From the NCBI GenBank assembly GCA_947453725.1, contig CANGHH010000013.1, positions 58,293 to 122,292 of the forward strand: a stretch of DNA of 64,000 nucleotides, given 5' to 3'. The notes beneath the pieces are model-generated. The model did not search any database and was not told the origin of the DNA. It worked only from the letters and a program-made list of their open reading frames with translations. The position numbers and the translations under genes are program-made. The DNA comes from Betaproteobacteria bacterium. GTDB lineage: Bacteria > Pseudomonadota > Gammaproteobacteria > Burkholderiales > Burkholderiaceae_C. Positions 1 through 8,422 of the stretch are shown here, piece after piece (position 1 is the first letter of the stretch; each line of letters starts with the position of its first letter).

Positions 1-162
1 CAGCAACTGCCCGCGGTCCTCGAATTTCTGGCGCTTGCTGGCCGATTCGGCGACGACCTGGGCCTGCAGGGCCAGCACTTTGGACAGGCGCTCGTGCATG
101 CGGGCCTTGTTGGCCGCGAAGCCCGGCGAACGCGGGTCGATTCGGGACTGCAGGGCCGTCAC
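1..162 (-). CDS. Acyl-CoA carboxylase, carboxyltransferase subunit (N-terminal 54 aa; runs off the left edge)
   Basis: Only the first 54 codons are present. They read VTALQSRIDPRSPGF, then a helical stretch, ending in KFEDRGQLL. This is the usual N-terminus of the beta (carboxyltransferase) subunit of biotin-dependent propionyl-, methylcrotonyl- or geranyl-CoA carboxylases, in which a DPRSP-like segment precedes the R(G)QL(L) entry to the crotonase-fold domain. The GTG start overlaps the stop of the upstream SDR gene (GTGA), so the two are translationally coupled. Substrate cannot be told from this fragment. The context (SDR, SCP2, acyl-CoA dehydrogenase, thiolase, FadB-like) suggests a branched-chain or terpenoid acyl-CoA pathway; that is inference. 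Confidence 0.7.
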   Translation of the reverse strand, partial: MTALQSRIDPRSPGFAANKARMHERLSKVLALQAQVVAESASKRQKFEDRGQLL

Positions 163-1031
163 TTCAAGACCTCCGGCGTCACCGCGCGGTGGAAGCCGTC
201 GTAGGGCTTGGAGGTGGACGTCGCGCCCAGCGGAAAGATGTCGCTGCCCAGTGAAGCCGCACCGTCGATCTGCAGGGTCACGCCAGTGATGAAGGCCGCG
301 CCCGGCGACAGCAGGAAGACGATGGCCGCGCTGACTTCGGCTTCCACCCCCATGCGTCGCAGCGGCACGTGCTGCTTCAGCTTCGGGATGATGGCCTTCA
401 TCGCGCCGCCGTAGCTGTCCATGCCGCTGCTGGCGATCCAGCCCGGGGCCACCGCGTTGACGCGCACGCCGGCGTGCGCCCATTCGAAGGCCGCGGTGGC
501 GGTCAGGTTGGCCATGCCGGCGCGCGCCGCGCCGCTGTGGCCCATGCCGGGCATGCCGTTGCGGAAATCGGCGGTCATGTTGACGATGCTGCCGCCCTGC
601 GCCTGCATGCACTGGTTGAACAGCTCGCGCATCATCAGGAAGCCGCCGGTCAGGTTGTTCGCCACCACGGCGTCGAAGCCCTTCTTGCTGATGGCCAGCA
701 GCGGCGCGGGGAACTGCCCGCCGGCGTTGTTCACCAGCCCGGCCACCGGGCCGTGCTGCGCGATGACGGCGGCCACGCCGGCCTTCACCGCGTCCTCGTC
801 GCGGATGTCGAAGGCGGTGCTCACGCAGCGCCCGCCGTCCGCCAGGATCTCGCCGGTCACCGCGTCGAGCTTGGCCTGGGTGCGCCCGCTGATCACCACC
901 TGCGCGCCCAGCGCCGCCAGTTCGTGCGCCACGCAGCGCCCGATGCCGCTGCCGCCGCCCGTCACCCAGACGGTCTGCCCGGTGAACAGGCCGGGGTGGA
1001 AGATGCTGCGGTAGCGCGGTGATTCATGCAT
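159..1031 (-). CDS. SDR family oxidoreductase, peroxisomal trans-2-enoyl-CoA reductase (PECR)-like
   Basis: 290 aa classical SDR with a Rossmann nucleotide motif TGGGSGIG near residue 25, ISGR at the end of beta-2 (an Arg favouring NADPH) and NNAGG near residue 100. The usual catalytic YxxxK is not there: the region reads HSGAARAGMANLT, the arrangement seen in the PECR and 2,4-dienoyl-CoA reductase branch, which also keeps EWAHAGVRVNAVAPG downstream. It probably reduces an enoyl-CoA with NADPH. It is transcribed leftwards, coupled to the carboxyltransferase gene and divergent from the SCP2/MerR/acyl-CoA dehydrogenase arm. A palindromic operator sits in the shared intergenic region. Exact substrate unknown. 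Confidence 0.85.
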   Translation of the reverse strand: MHESPRYRSIFHPGLFTGQTVWVTGGGSGIGRCVAHELAALGAQVVISGRTQAKLDAVTGEILADGGRCVSTAFDIRDEDAVKAGVAAVIAQHGPVAGLVNNAGGQFPAPLLAISKKGFDAVVANNLTGGFLMMRELFNQCMQAQGGSIVNMTADFRNGMPGMGHSGAARAGMANLTATAAFEWAHAGVRVNAVAPGWIASSGMDSYGGAMKAIIPKLKQHVPLRRMGVEAEVSAAIVFLLSPGAAFITGVTLQIDGAASLGSDIFPLGATSTSKPYDGFHRAVTPEVLK

Positions 1032-1053
1032 GGTGCCGGATTAGGCTGCAGGG

Positions 1054-1067
1054 TGACGTTAACGTCA
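1054..1067. promoter_or_regulatory. Perfect palindrome TGACGTTAACGTCA, probable operator of the LiuR-like MerR regulator
   Basis: This 14-bp sequence equals its own reverse complement. It lies 23 bases upstream of the leftward SDR start and about 88 bases upstream of the rightward SCP2 start. MerR regulators of the LiuR type, which control branched-chain acyl-CoA catabolism in proteobacteria, bind palindromes of this ACGT..ACGT form. The MerR gene is two genes away in the rightward arm. Control of both divergent arms is inferred from position. Confidence 0.65.
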
Positions 1068-1154
1068 ATCCAGTGACATCTAGGTAAATACGCGCGTGTT
1101 GGCGACAGCAAGCTGCCCTACGATGCCCGGCATCCACTTGAATCGAGGTTTCCC

Positions 1155-1451
1155 ATGGACATGCAAGCCTGCACCGAGACCCTGCGTGCCAAGGTCGGCG
1201 ACGCCAGCGGCCTGAACGCGACCCTGAAGTTCGACTGCGGCGCCGACGGCGTGGCCTACATCGACGGCAAGAGCCTGCCCAACACGGTCAGCAACGAGAA
1301 CAAGGACGCCGACTGCACGGTGGCCATCACGCTGGAAAACCTGACGGCGTTGATGACCGGCGAGCTCGAGCCCGCCACCGGCTTCATGATGGGCAAGTTC
1401 AAGGTCAGTGGCGACCTGAGCGTGGCCATGAAGCTGCAGCGCGTGGTCTGA
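1155..1451 (+). CDS. SCP2 sterol-binding domain protein
   Basis: 98 aa, a stand-alone SCP-2 fold. Visible hallmarks are the LKFDCGADGVAYIDG strand region, DADCTVAITLENL, then MTGELEPATGFMMGKFKVSGDLSVAMKL; the GK(F/L)K(V/I)xGD(L/M) element is typical of the family. Such small proteins bind fatty acyl-CoA, sterols or other lipids in a hydrophobic tunnel. In bacteria they often accompany beta-oxidation genes. It is the first gene of the rightward arm, 10 bases ahead of the MerR regulator. A ligand-carrier role for the neighbouring acyl-CoA enzymes is inference. Confidence 0.88.
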   Translation: MDMQACTETLRAKVGDASGLNATLKFDCGADGVAYIDGKSLPNTVSNENKDADCTVAITLENLTALMTGELEPATGFMMGKFKVSGDLSVAMKLQRVV

Positions 1452-1461
1452 GCGCTTCGGC

Positions 1462-1914
1462 ATGCTGCAGACCGTGAGCCGCAAGCGGGCCGTGCCCTCG
1501 GCCCAGGAGGTCGTCGATGCACACCGAAGCGAAGACACCGGCGAGCTGTTCGGCATCACCGAGTTGTGCCATGAATTCGGCATCACCCTGCGCACCATCC
1601 GCTTCTACGAAGACAAGGGCCTGCTGAAGCCGCGGCGTGTCAACGGCACCCGCGTCTACACGCGGCGCGACCGGGCGCGGCTGACGCTGATCCTGCGCAG
1701 CAAGGCGATCGGGGCGACCCTGGACGAGATCAAGCATTACCTCGATCTGTATGGTTCGCATGGCGAAGGCCGGGTGCAGCAGTTGAAGTTCGTCCAGGAT
1801 CGCACCGACCTGGCCATCGTCGAACTGGAAACCAAGCGCGCGCACATCGAGGCTTCCCTGGCCGAATTGCGGGTCATCAACGCGATGGTGCGCAAGCAAT
1901 TGGAGTCCCGATGA
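1462..1914 (+). CDS. MerR family transcriptional regulator, LiuR-like
   Basis: 150 aa. After about 28 variable residues comes a winged-helix MerR DNA-binding domain (FGITELCHEFGITLRTIRFYEDKGLL, residues about 29-54; TRVYTRRDRARLTLIL follows). A coiled-coil dimerisation helix and a short C-terminus without the metal-binding Cys of the metalloregulators come next. This architecture matches LiuR-type regulators of isovalerate/leucine and related acyl-CoA pathways. The stop codon overlaps the ATG of the acyl-CoA dehydrogenase (ATGA). Probably autoregulates through the palindrome at 1054-1067. The start at 1462 is the upstream-most ATG; a shorter start is possible since the first 25 residues look non-conserved. 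Confidence 0.85.
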   Translation: MLQTVSRKRAVPSAQEVVDAHRSEDTGELFGITELCHEFGITLRTIRFYEDKGLLKPRRVNGTRVYTRRDRARLTLILRSKAIGATLDEIKHYLDLYGSHGEGRVQQLKFVQDRTDLAIVELETKRAHIEASLAELRVINAMVRKQLESR

Positions 1915-3065
1915 GCCTGCCCAATTTCCCGTCTGCGTGGATGACCGACGAGCACCGCATGCTGCAGGACAGCGTGTCGCGTTACATCGCCGACAAATGG
2001 GTGCCGCGTGCCGCCGAGTTCCGCGCCGCCGGCAAGCTGGGGCCCGAGGTCTGGCGCGAGGCCGGCGTCAACGGCCTGCTGTGCGTCAGCACGCCGGTCG
2101 AATACGGCGGCGGTGGCGGCGACTTCGGCCACGAGGCGGTGATCCTGCTCGAACAGGCGCGCGCCAATGTCTCGGGCTGGGGCGGCGGCCTGCATTCGGC
2201 GATCGTCGCGCCCTATCTGCTGCACTACGGCACCGCAGACCAGAAGCAACGCTGGCTGCCGAAGATGGTGAGCGGCGAATTCATCACCGCCATCGCGATG
2301 ACCGAACCCGGCACCGGCAGCGACCTGCAGGCCGTGCGCACCCAGGCCCGGCGCGATGGCGACCACTATGTCCTGAACGGCGCCAAGACCTTCATCACCA
2401 ACGGGCAGAACGCCAACCTGATCGTGGTGGTCTGCAAGACCGGCGGCGAGGGCGGCGCGAAAGGCATCTCGCTGCTGATGGTCGAGACGGATCAGTCGGC
2501 CGGTTTCCGCCGCGGCCGGCAACTCGAGAAGGTCGGCATGCACACGCAGGACACGTCGGAACTGTTCTTCGACGAGGTGCGCGTGCCGCTGGACAACCTG
2601 ATCGGCGGCCAGGAAGGCCAGGGTTTCTTCCAGTTGATGGCGCAACTGCCGCAGGAACGGCTGATCATCGCTGTCAGCGGCATCGGCGCGATGGAGCGCG
2701 CGCTGGACGAAACGCTGAAGTACGTCAAGGAACGCCGGGCCTTCGGCAAGACCTTGTGGGACTTCCAGAACACCCGTTTCAAGCTGGCCGAGGTGCAGTC
2801 CACGGTGCTGGCCGCAAGGGCCTTCGTCGACGCCTGCATGACCGCGCACCTGAAGGGCGAGCTCGACGCCGCGCGCGCCGCGCTGGTCAAGGCCTGGGTC
2901 AGCGAGCAGCAGTGCAAGGTGATGGACGAATGCCTGCAGCTGTTCGGCGGCTACGGCTACATGTTGGACTACCCGATCGCCGAGTTGTATGTCGACGCCC
3001 GCGTGCAGCGCATCTACGGCGGCACCAACGAGATCATGAAAGAACTCGCTTCGCGGTTCATGTAA
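1911..3065 (+). CDS. Acyl-CoA dehydrogenase
   Basis: 384 aa, the normal length for the family. Seen are the FAD/substrate segment AMTEPGTGSDLQAVRT, NGAKTFITNG, the mid-domain RRAFGKTLWDFQNTRFKLAE and the C-terminal QLFGGYGYM...RVQRIYGGTNEIMKELASR, whose Glu in GGTNEIM is the catalytic base of short/medium/long-chain enzymes. Makes trans-2-enoyl-CoA, passing electrons to ETF. Coupled by ATGA to the upstream MerR gene and 10 bases upstream of the thiolase, so it is the first enzyme of a beta-oxidation operon. Chain-length preference cannot be read from sequence alone. Confidence 0.93.
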   Translation: MSLPNFPSAWMTDEHRMLQDSVSRYIADKWVPRAAEFRAAGKLGPEVWREAGVNGLLCVSTPVEYGGGGGDFGHEAVILLEQARANVSGWGGGLHSAIVAPYLLHYGTADQKQRWLPKMVSGEFITAIAMTEPGTGSDLQAVRTQARRDGDHYVLNGAKTFITNGQNANLIVVVCKTGGEGGAKGISLLMVETDQSAGFRRGRQLEKVGMHTQDTSELFFDEVRVPLDNLIGGQEGQGFFQLMAQLPQERLIIAVSGIGAMERALDETLKYVKERRAFGKTLWDFQNTRFKLAEVQSTVLAARAFVDACMTAHLKGELDAARAALVKAWVSEQQCKVMDECLQLFGGYGYMLDYPIAELYVDARVQRIYGGTNEIMKELASRFM

Positions 3066-3075
3066 GGAGACACCG

Positions 3076-4281
3076 ATGTCCGACGCCTATATCTACGACC
3101 ATGTCCGCACGCCGCGCGGCAAGGGCAAGAAGGACGGCAGCCTGCACCAGGCTTCGCCGGTCTGGCTGCTGCGCACGCTGCTGCAGGCGCTGCAGCAGCG
3201 CAACCTGCTGGACACCGCGCTGGTCGATGACCTGGTGCTGGGCTGCGTGACGCCGGTGGGCGAGCAGGGCGCCGACATCGCGCGCACGGCGGTGCTGGAC
3301 GCCGAATGGGCGCAGACGGTGGCCGGCGTGACGCAAAGCCGCTTCTGCGCGTCGGGCCTGGAAAGCGTCAACCTGGCGGCCGCCAAAGTGGCCAGCGGCT
3401 TCGAGGATCTGGTGGTCGGCGGCGGCGTCGAAAGCATGAGCCGCTGGGCGATGGGCAGCGACGGCGGCGCCTGGTTCATGGACCCGCGCATCAACCAGAA
3501 GCTGGGCTTCGTGCCGCAGGGCGTGGGCGCTGACCTGATCGCCACGCTGGAAGGCTGGGGCCGCGCCGACGTCGATGCCTTCGCGCTGAACTCGCACCGC
3601 AAGGCCGCAGCCGCGCGCGCCGAAGGCCGCTTCGCGCGCAGCGTGGTGCCCGTGCACGACATCGCCGGCCTGCTGATGCTGGACCGCGACGAGACCATCC
3701 GGGAAGGCGCCACGGCTGAGGCCATGGCCAAGCTGGAACCCAGCTTTGCGGCCATGGGCGCGATGGGCTTCGACGCCACCGCGCTGCGCAAGTACACGAC
3801 GGTCGAGCGCATCACCCACATGCACCACGCCGGCAACAGCAGCGGCATCGTCGACGGCGCTGCGCTGATGCTGGTCGGCTCGAAGTCCGGCGGCGACAAG
3901 GCTGGCCTGCAGCCGCGGGCGCGCATCCGCGCGGCGGCGGTCATCGGCAGTGAACCGACGATCATGCTGACCGGACCGACGCCGGCCTGCCGCAAGGCGC
4001 TGGCCAAGGCCGGCATGCAGGCCGGCGACATCGACCTGTGGGAGATCAACGAAGCCTTCGCCGTGGTGCCCATGAAGACCGCGCGCGACCTGGGCGTCAG
4101 CCTCGACCGCGTCAATGTCAACGGCGGCGCGATCGCGATGGGCCACCCGCTGGGCGCCACCGGCTGCATCATCCTGGGCACCCTGCTCGACGAGCTGGAG
4201 CGTCGCGAGCTGAGCACCGGCTGTGCCACCTTGTGTGTCGGCGGCGGCATGGGCATCGCCACCATCATCGAAAGGGTCTGA
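3076..4281 (+). CDS. Acetyl-CoA C-acyltransferase (thiolase)
   Basis: 401 aa. Catalytic elements of the thiolase family are present: nucleophile Cys in [12 protein letters not shown] (about residue 91), NEAFAVVP, the His in GHPLGATG (about residue 356) and the second Cys in CVGGGMGIA (about residue 388). Catalyses the CoA-dependent cleavage of 3-ketoacyl-CoA, the last step of a beta-oxidation turn. A ribosome site (aaggaga) precedes the ATG. The next gene, which provides hydratase and 3-hydroxyacyl-CoA dehydrogenase, starts 2 bases after the stop, so this is a FadAB-like pair in the order thiolase-bifunctional enzyme. Confidence 0.93.
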   Translation: MSDAYIYDHVRTPRGKGKKDGSLHQASPVWLLRTLLQALQQRNLLDTALVDDLVLGCVTPVGEQGADIARTAVLDAEWAQTVAGVTQSRFCASGLESVNLAAAKVASGFEDLVVGGGVESMSRWAMGSDGGAWFMDPRINQKLGFVPQGVGADLIATLEGWGRADVDAFALNSHRKAAAARAEGRFARSVVPVHDIAGLLMLDRDETIREGATAEAMAKLEPSFAAMGAMGFDATALRKYTTVERITHMHHAGNSSGIVDGAALMLVGSKSGGDKAGLQPRARIRAAAVIGSEPTIMLTGPTPACRKALAKAGMQAGDIDLWEINEAFAVVPMKTARDLGVSLDRVNVNGGAIAMGHPLGATGCIILGTLLDELERRELSTGCATLCVGGGMGIATIIERV

Positions 4282-4283
4282 GC

Positions 4284-6443
4284 ATGGCCGACGCGATTCA
4301 ACTGACGCTGGGCGACGACGGCATCCTCGTCGCCTGCATGGACCTGCCGGGCCGCCCGATGAACGTGGTCGGCGACGAACTGATGGCCGGCATCGCGCAG
4401 GCCGTCGAGCGCCTGGCGGACCCGGCCGCCAAGGGTCTGATCCTGACCTCGGCCAAGGCCGATTTCTGCGCCGGGGGCGACCTCGACCGGATGTCGAAAT
4501 GGACCACCGCGCAGGAGCCCTTCGACGCCAGCCTGGCGATGAAGCAGGTGCTGCGCCGGCTCGAACTGCAGGGCAAGCCGGTGGTGGCCGCGATCAACGG
4601 CCACGCGCTGGGTGGCGGGCTGGAACTGTCGCTGGCCTGCCATGCGCGCATCGCCCTGGCCAATCCGCGCCTGAAGATCGGACAGCCCGAGGTCAAGCTG
4701 GGTCTGCTGCCCGGCGGCGGCGGTACGGTGCGGCTTTCACGCCTGGTCGGCATCCAGCAGGCGCTGCAGATCTGTGGCGAGGGTGGCGACCTCAGCCCCG
4801 CCAAGGCCCTGGACCTGGGTTTGCTGACCGCCCTGGCGCTGGACCGCGACGATCTGCTGGCGCAGGCCCGCGCCTGGATCGCCGCCCATCCGCAGGCGAG
4901 GCAGCCCTGGGACCTGCCGAAATTCCGCATGCCGGGCGGCGATTCGCGTTCGCCGGCCCTGGCGCAGCTGTTCTCGATCGCGCCGTCGATCGCGTCGGCC
5001 AGGAGCCAGGGCAACTACCCGGCGGTGCAGCACATCATGAGCAGCATCTTCGAAGGCGGCCTGCTGGACTTCGACAACGCCAGCGTGGTGGAGAGTCGCT
5101 ACTTCGCGGCCTGCGCGATGTCGCAGGCCAGCAAGAACATGATCCACACGCTGTGGTACCAGCTGAGCGCGATCAAGAAGGGCGCCTCTCGTCCCCAGGT
5201 CGGGCCGGCCGGCATCGCGCCTTCGAGGGTGAAGAAGCTGGGCGTGCTGGGCGCCGGCATGATGGGGGCCGGCATCGCCCAGGTGTCGGCCCGGGCCGGC
5301 ATCAGCGTGGTGCTGCTCGACAGCACGCTGGAAGCGGCCGAGCGGGGCAAGGCCTGCGCGCAGGGTCTGCTGGACAAGGCCGTGAAGCGCGGCCGCAGCA
5401 CGCCGGAGCAGCGCGACGCGCTGCTGGCGCGCATCACGCCGACCGCCGACTTCGCAGCGCTGGCTGGCTGTGAGCTGCTCATCGAAGCCGTGTTCGAAGA
5501 CCGCGCCGTGAAGGCCGATGTGACGCGAAAGGCGCAGGCCGTGCTGGGTGCCGAGGTGGTCTTTGCGTCGAACACCTCGACGTTGCCCATCACCGGTCTG
5601 GCCCAGGCCAGTGCAAAGCCGGCGAACTTCATCGGCCTGCATTTCTTCAGCCCGGTGGACAAGATGCCGCTGGTGGAAATCATCGTCGGCAAGGAAACGT
5701 CGGACGAGACGCTGGCCAAGGGTTTCGACTACGTGCTGCAGATCGGCCAGACGCCGATCGTCGTCAACGACAGCCGCGGCTTCTACACCAGCCGCGTCTT
5801 TGCGACCTACGTGATGGAGGGCATCGCGATGCTGAAAGAGGGTGTGCACCCGCGCAGCATCGAGGTGGCCGGCCTGCAGGCCGGCATGCCGATGCCGCCG
5901 CTGGCGCTGCAGGACGAGGTCTCGCTGAGCCTGGGTCTGCACGTGGCCGACCAGACGAAGAAAGATTTCCTTGCAGACCCTTCCACTTCGGGCAAGTCCC
6001 ACGCCGAACACCCCGGCATGAGCGTGGTGCGCCAGCTCTGCGAGATCGGCCGCATCGGCAAGAAGGCCGGCAAGGGCTTCTACGACTGGTCGGCCGACGG
6101 CAGGCAGCTGTGGCCGGGGCTGGGCACGCTCTACCCGGTCGCGGCCCAGCAGCCCGAGCAGCGCGAACTGATCGACAGGCTGATGTTCGCGCAGGCCAAC
6201 GAGGCCGCGCGCTGCTTCGAGGAGGGCGTGCTGCGCTCGGTCGCCGACGGCAACATCGGCAGCATCTTCGGTTGGGGTTTTGCGCCTTTCCATGGCGGCG
6301 CGCTGCAGTTCATCGACGCGATGGGCGCGGCGGCTTTTGTCGCGCGGGGGCGCGAACTGGCCGCGAACTTCGGGCCGCGCTTTGAGCCCGCCGCCGTCGT
6401 GGTGCGGCAAGCCGAGGATGGCGGGCGTTTCGCCGACACCTGA
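4284..6443 (+). CDS. Bifunctional enoyl-CoA hydratase / 3-hydroxyacyl-CoA dehydrogenase (FadB/FadJ type)
   Basis: 719 aa from the ATG at 4284, just after the thiolase stop; the reading frame stays open further upstream but that part is antisense-quality sequence overlapping the thiolase. The N-terminal crotonase domain carries [17 protein letters not shown] and [19 protein letters not shown]. The Rossmann dehydrogenase domain begins with [15 protein letters not shown] near residue 315. [17 protein letters not shown] and a C-terminal dehydrogenase dimerisation region ([17 protein letters not shown]) follow. It hydrates enoyl-CoA and oxidises the 3-hydroxyacyl-CoA with NAD. Together with the acyl-CoA dehydrogenase and thiolase it completes a self-contained beta-oxidation cycle. 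Confidence 0.93.
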   Translation: MADAIQLTLGDDGILVACMDLPGRPMNVVGDELMAGIAQAVERLADPAAKGLILTSAKADFCAGGDLDRMSKWTTAQEPFDASLAMKQVLRRLELQGKPVVAAINGHALGGGLELSLACHARIALANPRLKIGQPEVKLGLLPGGGGTVRLSRLVGIQQALQICGEGGDLSPAKALDLGLLTALALDRDDLLAQARAWIAAHPQARQPWDLPKFRMPGGDSRSPALAQLFSIAPSIASARSQGNYPAVQHIMSSIFEGGLLDFDNASVVESRYFAACAMSQASKNMIHTLWYQLSAIKKGASRPQVGPAGIAPSRVKKLGVLGAGMMGAGIAQVSARAGISVVLLDSTLEAAERGKACAQGLLDKAVKRGRSTPEQRDALLARITPTADFAALAGCELLIEAVFEDRAVKADVTRKAQAVLGAEVVFASNTSTLPITGLAQASAKPANFIGLHFFSPVDKMPLVEIIVGKETSDETLAKGFDYVLQIGQTPIVVNDSRGFYTSRVFATYVMEGIAMLKEGVHPRSIEVAGLQAGMPMPPLALQDEVSLSLGLHVADQTKKDFLADPSTSGKSHAEHPGMSVVRQLCEIGRIGKKAGKGFYDWSADGRQLWPGLGTLYPVAAQQPEQRELIDRLMFAQANEAARCFEEGVLRSVADGNIGSIFGWGFAPFHGGALQFIDAMGAAAFVARGRELAANFGPRFEPAAVVVRQAEDGGRFADT

Positions 6444-6477
6444 AGTCGAGCCGGCGGCGGGCCGCCGGCCTTGGGGG

Positions 6478-6539
6478 TTGGCGAACAATCCGGCGTGGGA
6501 TTATCATGCAGCACATGTCCAAATCTGGATTTTTCAGAT
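6478..6539 (+). promoter_or_regulatory. Putative promoter and operator of the Xre/ParS-RES module
   Basis: A -35-like TTGGCG (6478-6483) and -10-like TATCAT (6502-6507) are 18 bases apart. Downstream lie overlapping inverted repeats: TCCA-N4-TGGA (6519-6530) and ATCTG-N7-CAGAT (6523-6539), the latter running into the ATG of the antitoxin. That placement suits autorepression by the antitoxin, as is usual for toxin-antitoxin operons. Promoter strength and binding are inferred only. Confidence 0.4.
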
Positions 6540-6954
6540 GAGCGCTGTGCTGGCACCCCGGGCACAGCCCGAGCTCAGCCCCGAGCGCATGGCCGCCGCC
6601 GGCCTGCGCGCCTACGGCCGCATCGCCGAAGCCTGGGGGCTGACGGTCGACGAGCAGCGGCTGCTGCTGGGCCAGCCGCCGCGTTCCACCTACTTCGCCT
6701 GGCGCAAGCAGCCCGACAAGGCCGTGGTGCCGCGCGACACGCTGGAGCGCCTGTCCAACATCCTGGGCATTTACAAGAGCCTGCAGATCCTGCTGCCCGA
6801 TGCGGCCGCCGCCGACGCCTGGGTTCGCCAGCCGAACAGCGCCGCGCCCTTTGGCGGTGGCACGGCGCTGGCGCGCATGCTGGCCGGCAACGTCAGCGAC
6901 CTGAACCTGGTTCGGCGCTACCTGGATGGCGTGCGCGGCGGGGGCTGGTCCTGA
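6538..6954 (+). CDS. Antitoxin, Xre/MbcA/ParS family (DUF2384)
   Basis: 138 aa. The central part (LLLGQPPRSTYFAWRKQP, then LERLSNILGIYKSLQILLP) is a helix-turn-helix-like region. The C-terminal DAWVRQPNSAAPFGGGTALARMLAG plus NLVRRYLDGVRGGGW is the toxin-binding domain typical of ParS/MbcA antitoxins; the W.RxPN..fGG..al..m..G pattern is diagnostic. The stop overlaps the beginning of the RES toxin reading frame. It should bind and neutralise the RES toxin and repress its own promoter. No good Shine-Dalgarno precedes the ATG, which sits inside an inverted repeat. Confidence 0.88.
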   Translation: MSAVLAPRAQPELSPERMAAAGLRAYGRIAEAWGLTVDEQRLLLGQPPRSTYFAWRKQPDKAVVPRDTLERLSNILGIYKSLQILLPDAAAADAWVRQPNSAAPFGGGTALARMLAGNVSDLNLVRRYLDGVRGGGWS

Positions 6955-7640
6955 GCGCTGTTCCCGGCCTGCCGGCGGCCAGCCGCGTCCATTGGCCGCA
7001 GGCCTGCCGCATCGTGCCGACGCGCTACCCGGTCATCAGCCTGTACGACCGCGTCGCCAACGCCAGCGATTTCGACGCCCTGCACGCGCTGGAAGCCCTG
7101 ACCAACGAGCACCTGCGCGACGAGCTGGGCCAGATCGAACGCGTGCCGCGCGCGGACCGCGTCTTCGGCCCCGGCAGCAGCCCGATCATGGCCGCCTTCA
7201 CGCAGGTCAACGAGCGCGGCAGCCGCTTCTCCGACGGGCGCTACGGCGTCTTCTACGCCGCGCGGGCGCGTGCCACGGCCGTCGCCGAAACCCGCCACCA
7301 CCACGCCGCCTTCATGGCCGCCACGCAGCAGCCGGCGCAGCACCTGCCGATGCGCCTGTACCACGTGGTCATCGCCGCCCGACTGCACGACTTGCGGCCC
7401 GCGGAGGCGGTGTCCGACGCCGTCCACGACCCGGCCGACTACAGCGCGGCCCGCGCGCTGGGCGCGCGACTGGCCGATGCCGGCTCGGCCGGCGTGGTCT
7501 ACCGCAGCGTCCGCCACCCGGGCGGCCAGTGCGTGGGGCTGTTCCGGCCCAGGGGCGCCAGCGCCTGCCTGCACGCGGCTGACCTGCTGTATGCCTGGGA
7601 CGGCCGTTCCTTCACCGACATCTACGAGAAGGCGGCATGA
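6951..7640 (+). CDS. RES-domain toxin (NAD+ phosphorylase/ADP-ribosyltransferase-like)
   Basis: About 229 aa. CRIVPTRYP opens the domain; GSRFSDGRYGVFYAARARATAVAETRHHHAAF contains the Arg, Tyr and Glu expected at the RES active site (compare MbcT/ParT); VVYRSVRHPGGQCVGLFRP is the conserved C-terminal part. RES toxins degrade NAD+ or modify a host enzyme. It directly follows its Xre/ParS antitoxin. The start is uncertain: in this frame there is no ATG, GTG or TTG between about 6500 and 7014. Either a CTG at 6951 (overlapping the antitoxin stop as CTGA) or the GTG at 7014 is used; the latter would remove SRVHWPQACRI, which looks like part of the domain. Its stop overlaps the next ATG. Confidence 0.8.
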   Translation: MSAVPGLPAASRVHWPQACRIVPTRYPVISLYDRVANASDFDALHALEALTNEHLRDELGQIERVPRADRVFGPGSSPIMAAFTQVNERGSRFSDGRYGVFYAARARATAVAETRHHHAAFMAATQQPAQHLPMRLYHVVIAARLHDLRPAEAVSDAVHDPADYSAARALGARLADAGSAGVVYRSVRHPGGQCVGLFRPRGASACLHAADLLYAWDGRSFTDIYEKAA

Positions 7641-8377
7641 CGGCGGCCGGCAGCGGACGCCACCAGCGGCTGGATGCGCTGCGTGGCGCGGCCATCGTCT
7701 GGATGGCGGGCTTCCATCTCTGCTTCGACCTGAACTACTTCCGCCTGCTGACGCCCGTCCAGGCCTTCACCCGCGACCCCTTCTGGACCGTGCAGCGCGC
7801 CTGCATCGTCACGCTCTTCGTGTTCTGTGCCGGGCTGTCGCAGGCGGTGGCGCTGCAGGCCGGACAAGGCTGGCCGCGCTTCTGGAAGCGCTGGGCGCAG
7901 GTGGCGGCCTGTGCCGTCGGGGTCAGCCTGGGTTCGGCCTGGATGTTCCCGCAAAGTTTCATCTACTTCGGCGTGTTGCATGGGGTGGCGGCGATGCTGC
8001 TGCTGACGCGGCTGGTCGCGCCGCGGCAGGGCCGGCTGTGGCTGCTGGTGCTGTCGGGCGCGCTGTGTGTAGCGCTGCCCTTTGCGGTGCGTCATCCCTC
8101 TTTCGATCCGCCTTGCTGCAACTGGGTTGGACTGGTCACCCGCAAGCCCGTCACCGAAGACTACGTGCCGGTGTTGCCCTGGCTGGGCGTGATGCTGTGG
8201 GGGCTGGCGGCGGGGCAGTGGCTGCTGCGCCACCGGCCGGCGCTGCTGGGCGCTGCGCTGCCGGGTATGTTCCGACCCTTGGCGGTGCTGGGGCGCTGGT
8301 CGCTGAGTTTCTACATGCTGCACCAGCCGGTGCTGCTGGGCGGGCTGATGGCGGGTCGCGGGCTGGGCCTCTGGTAG
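7637..8377 (+). CDS. DUF1624 (heparan-alpha-glucosaminide N-acetyltransferase-like) membrane protein
   Basis: 246 aa integral membrane protein with about seven hydrophobic segments. It begins RLDALRGAAIVWMAGFHLCFDLNYF, the (R)xxxLRGxAixxMxxxHxxxDL signature of DUF1624/HGSNAT-like acyltransferases, in which the early His is the proposed acetyl carrier. A second motif FIYFGVLHGVAAMLLL and the terminal LSFYMLHQPVLLG fit the family. Its ATG overlaps the RES toxin stop (ATGA), so it is co-translated with the toxin-antitoxin pair; whether it has any functional tie to them is unknown. Substrate unknown. Confidence 0.82.
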   Translation: MTAAGSGRHQRLDALRGAAIVWMAGFHLCFDLNYFRLLTPVQAFTRDPFWTVQRACIVTLFVFCAGLSQAVALQAGQGWPRFWKRWAQVAACAVGVSLGSAWMFPQSFIYFGVLHGVAAMLLLTRLVAPRQGRLWLLVLSGALCVALPFAVRHPSFDPPCCNWVGLVTRKPVTEDYVPVLPWLGVMLWGLAAGQWLLRHRPALLGAALPGMFRPLAVLGRWSLSFYMLHQPVLLGGLMAGRGLGLW

Positions 8378-8422
8378 CGGCCTGCCGCACAGCCGTGCCA
8401 GCGCGCAGGCTACGATGCGCCG

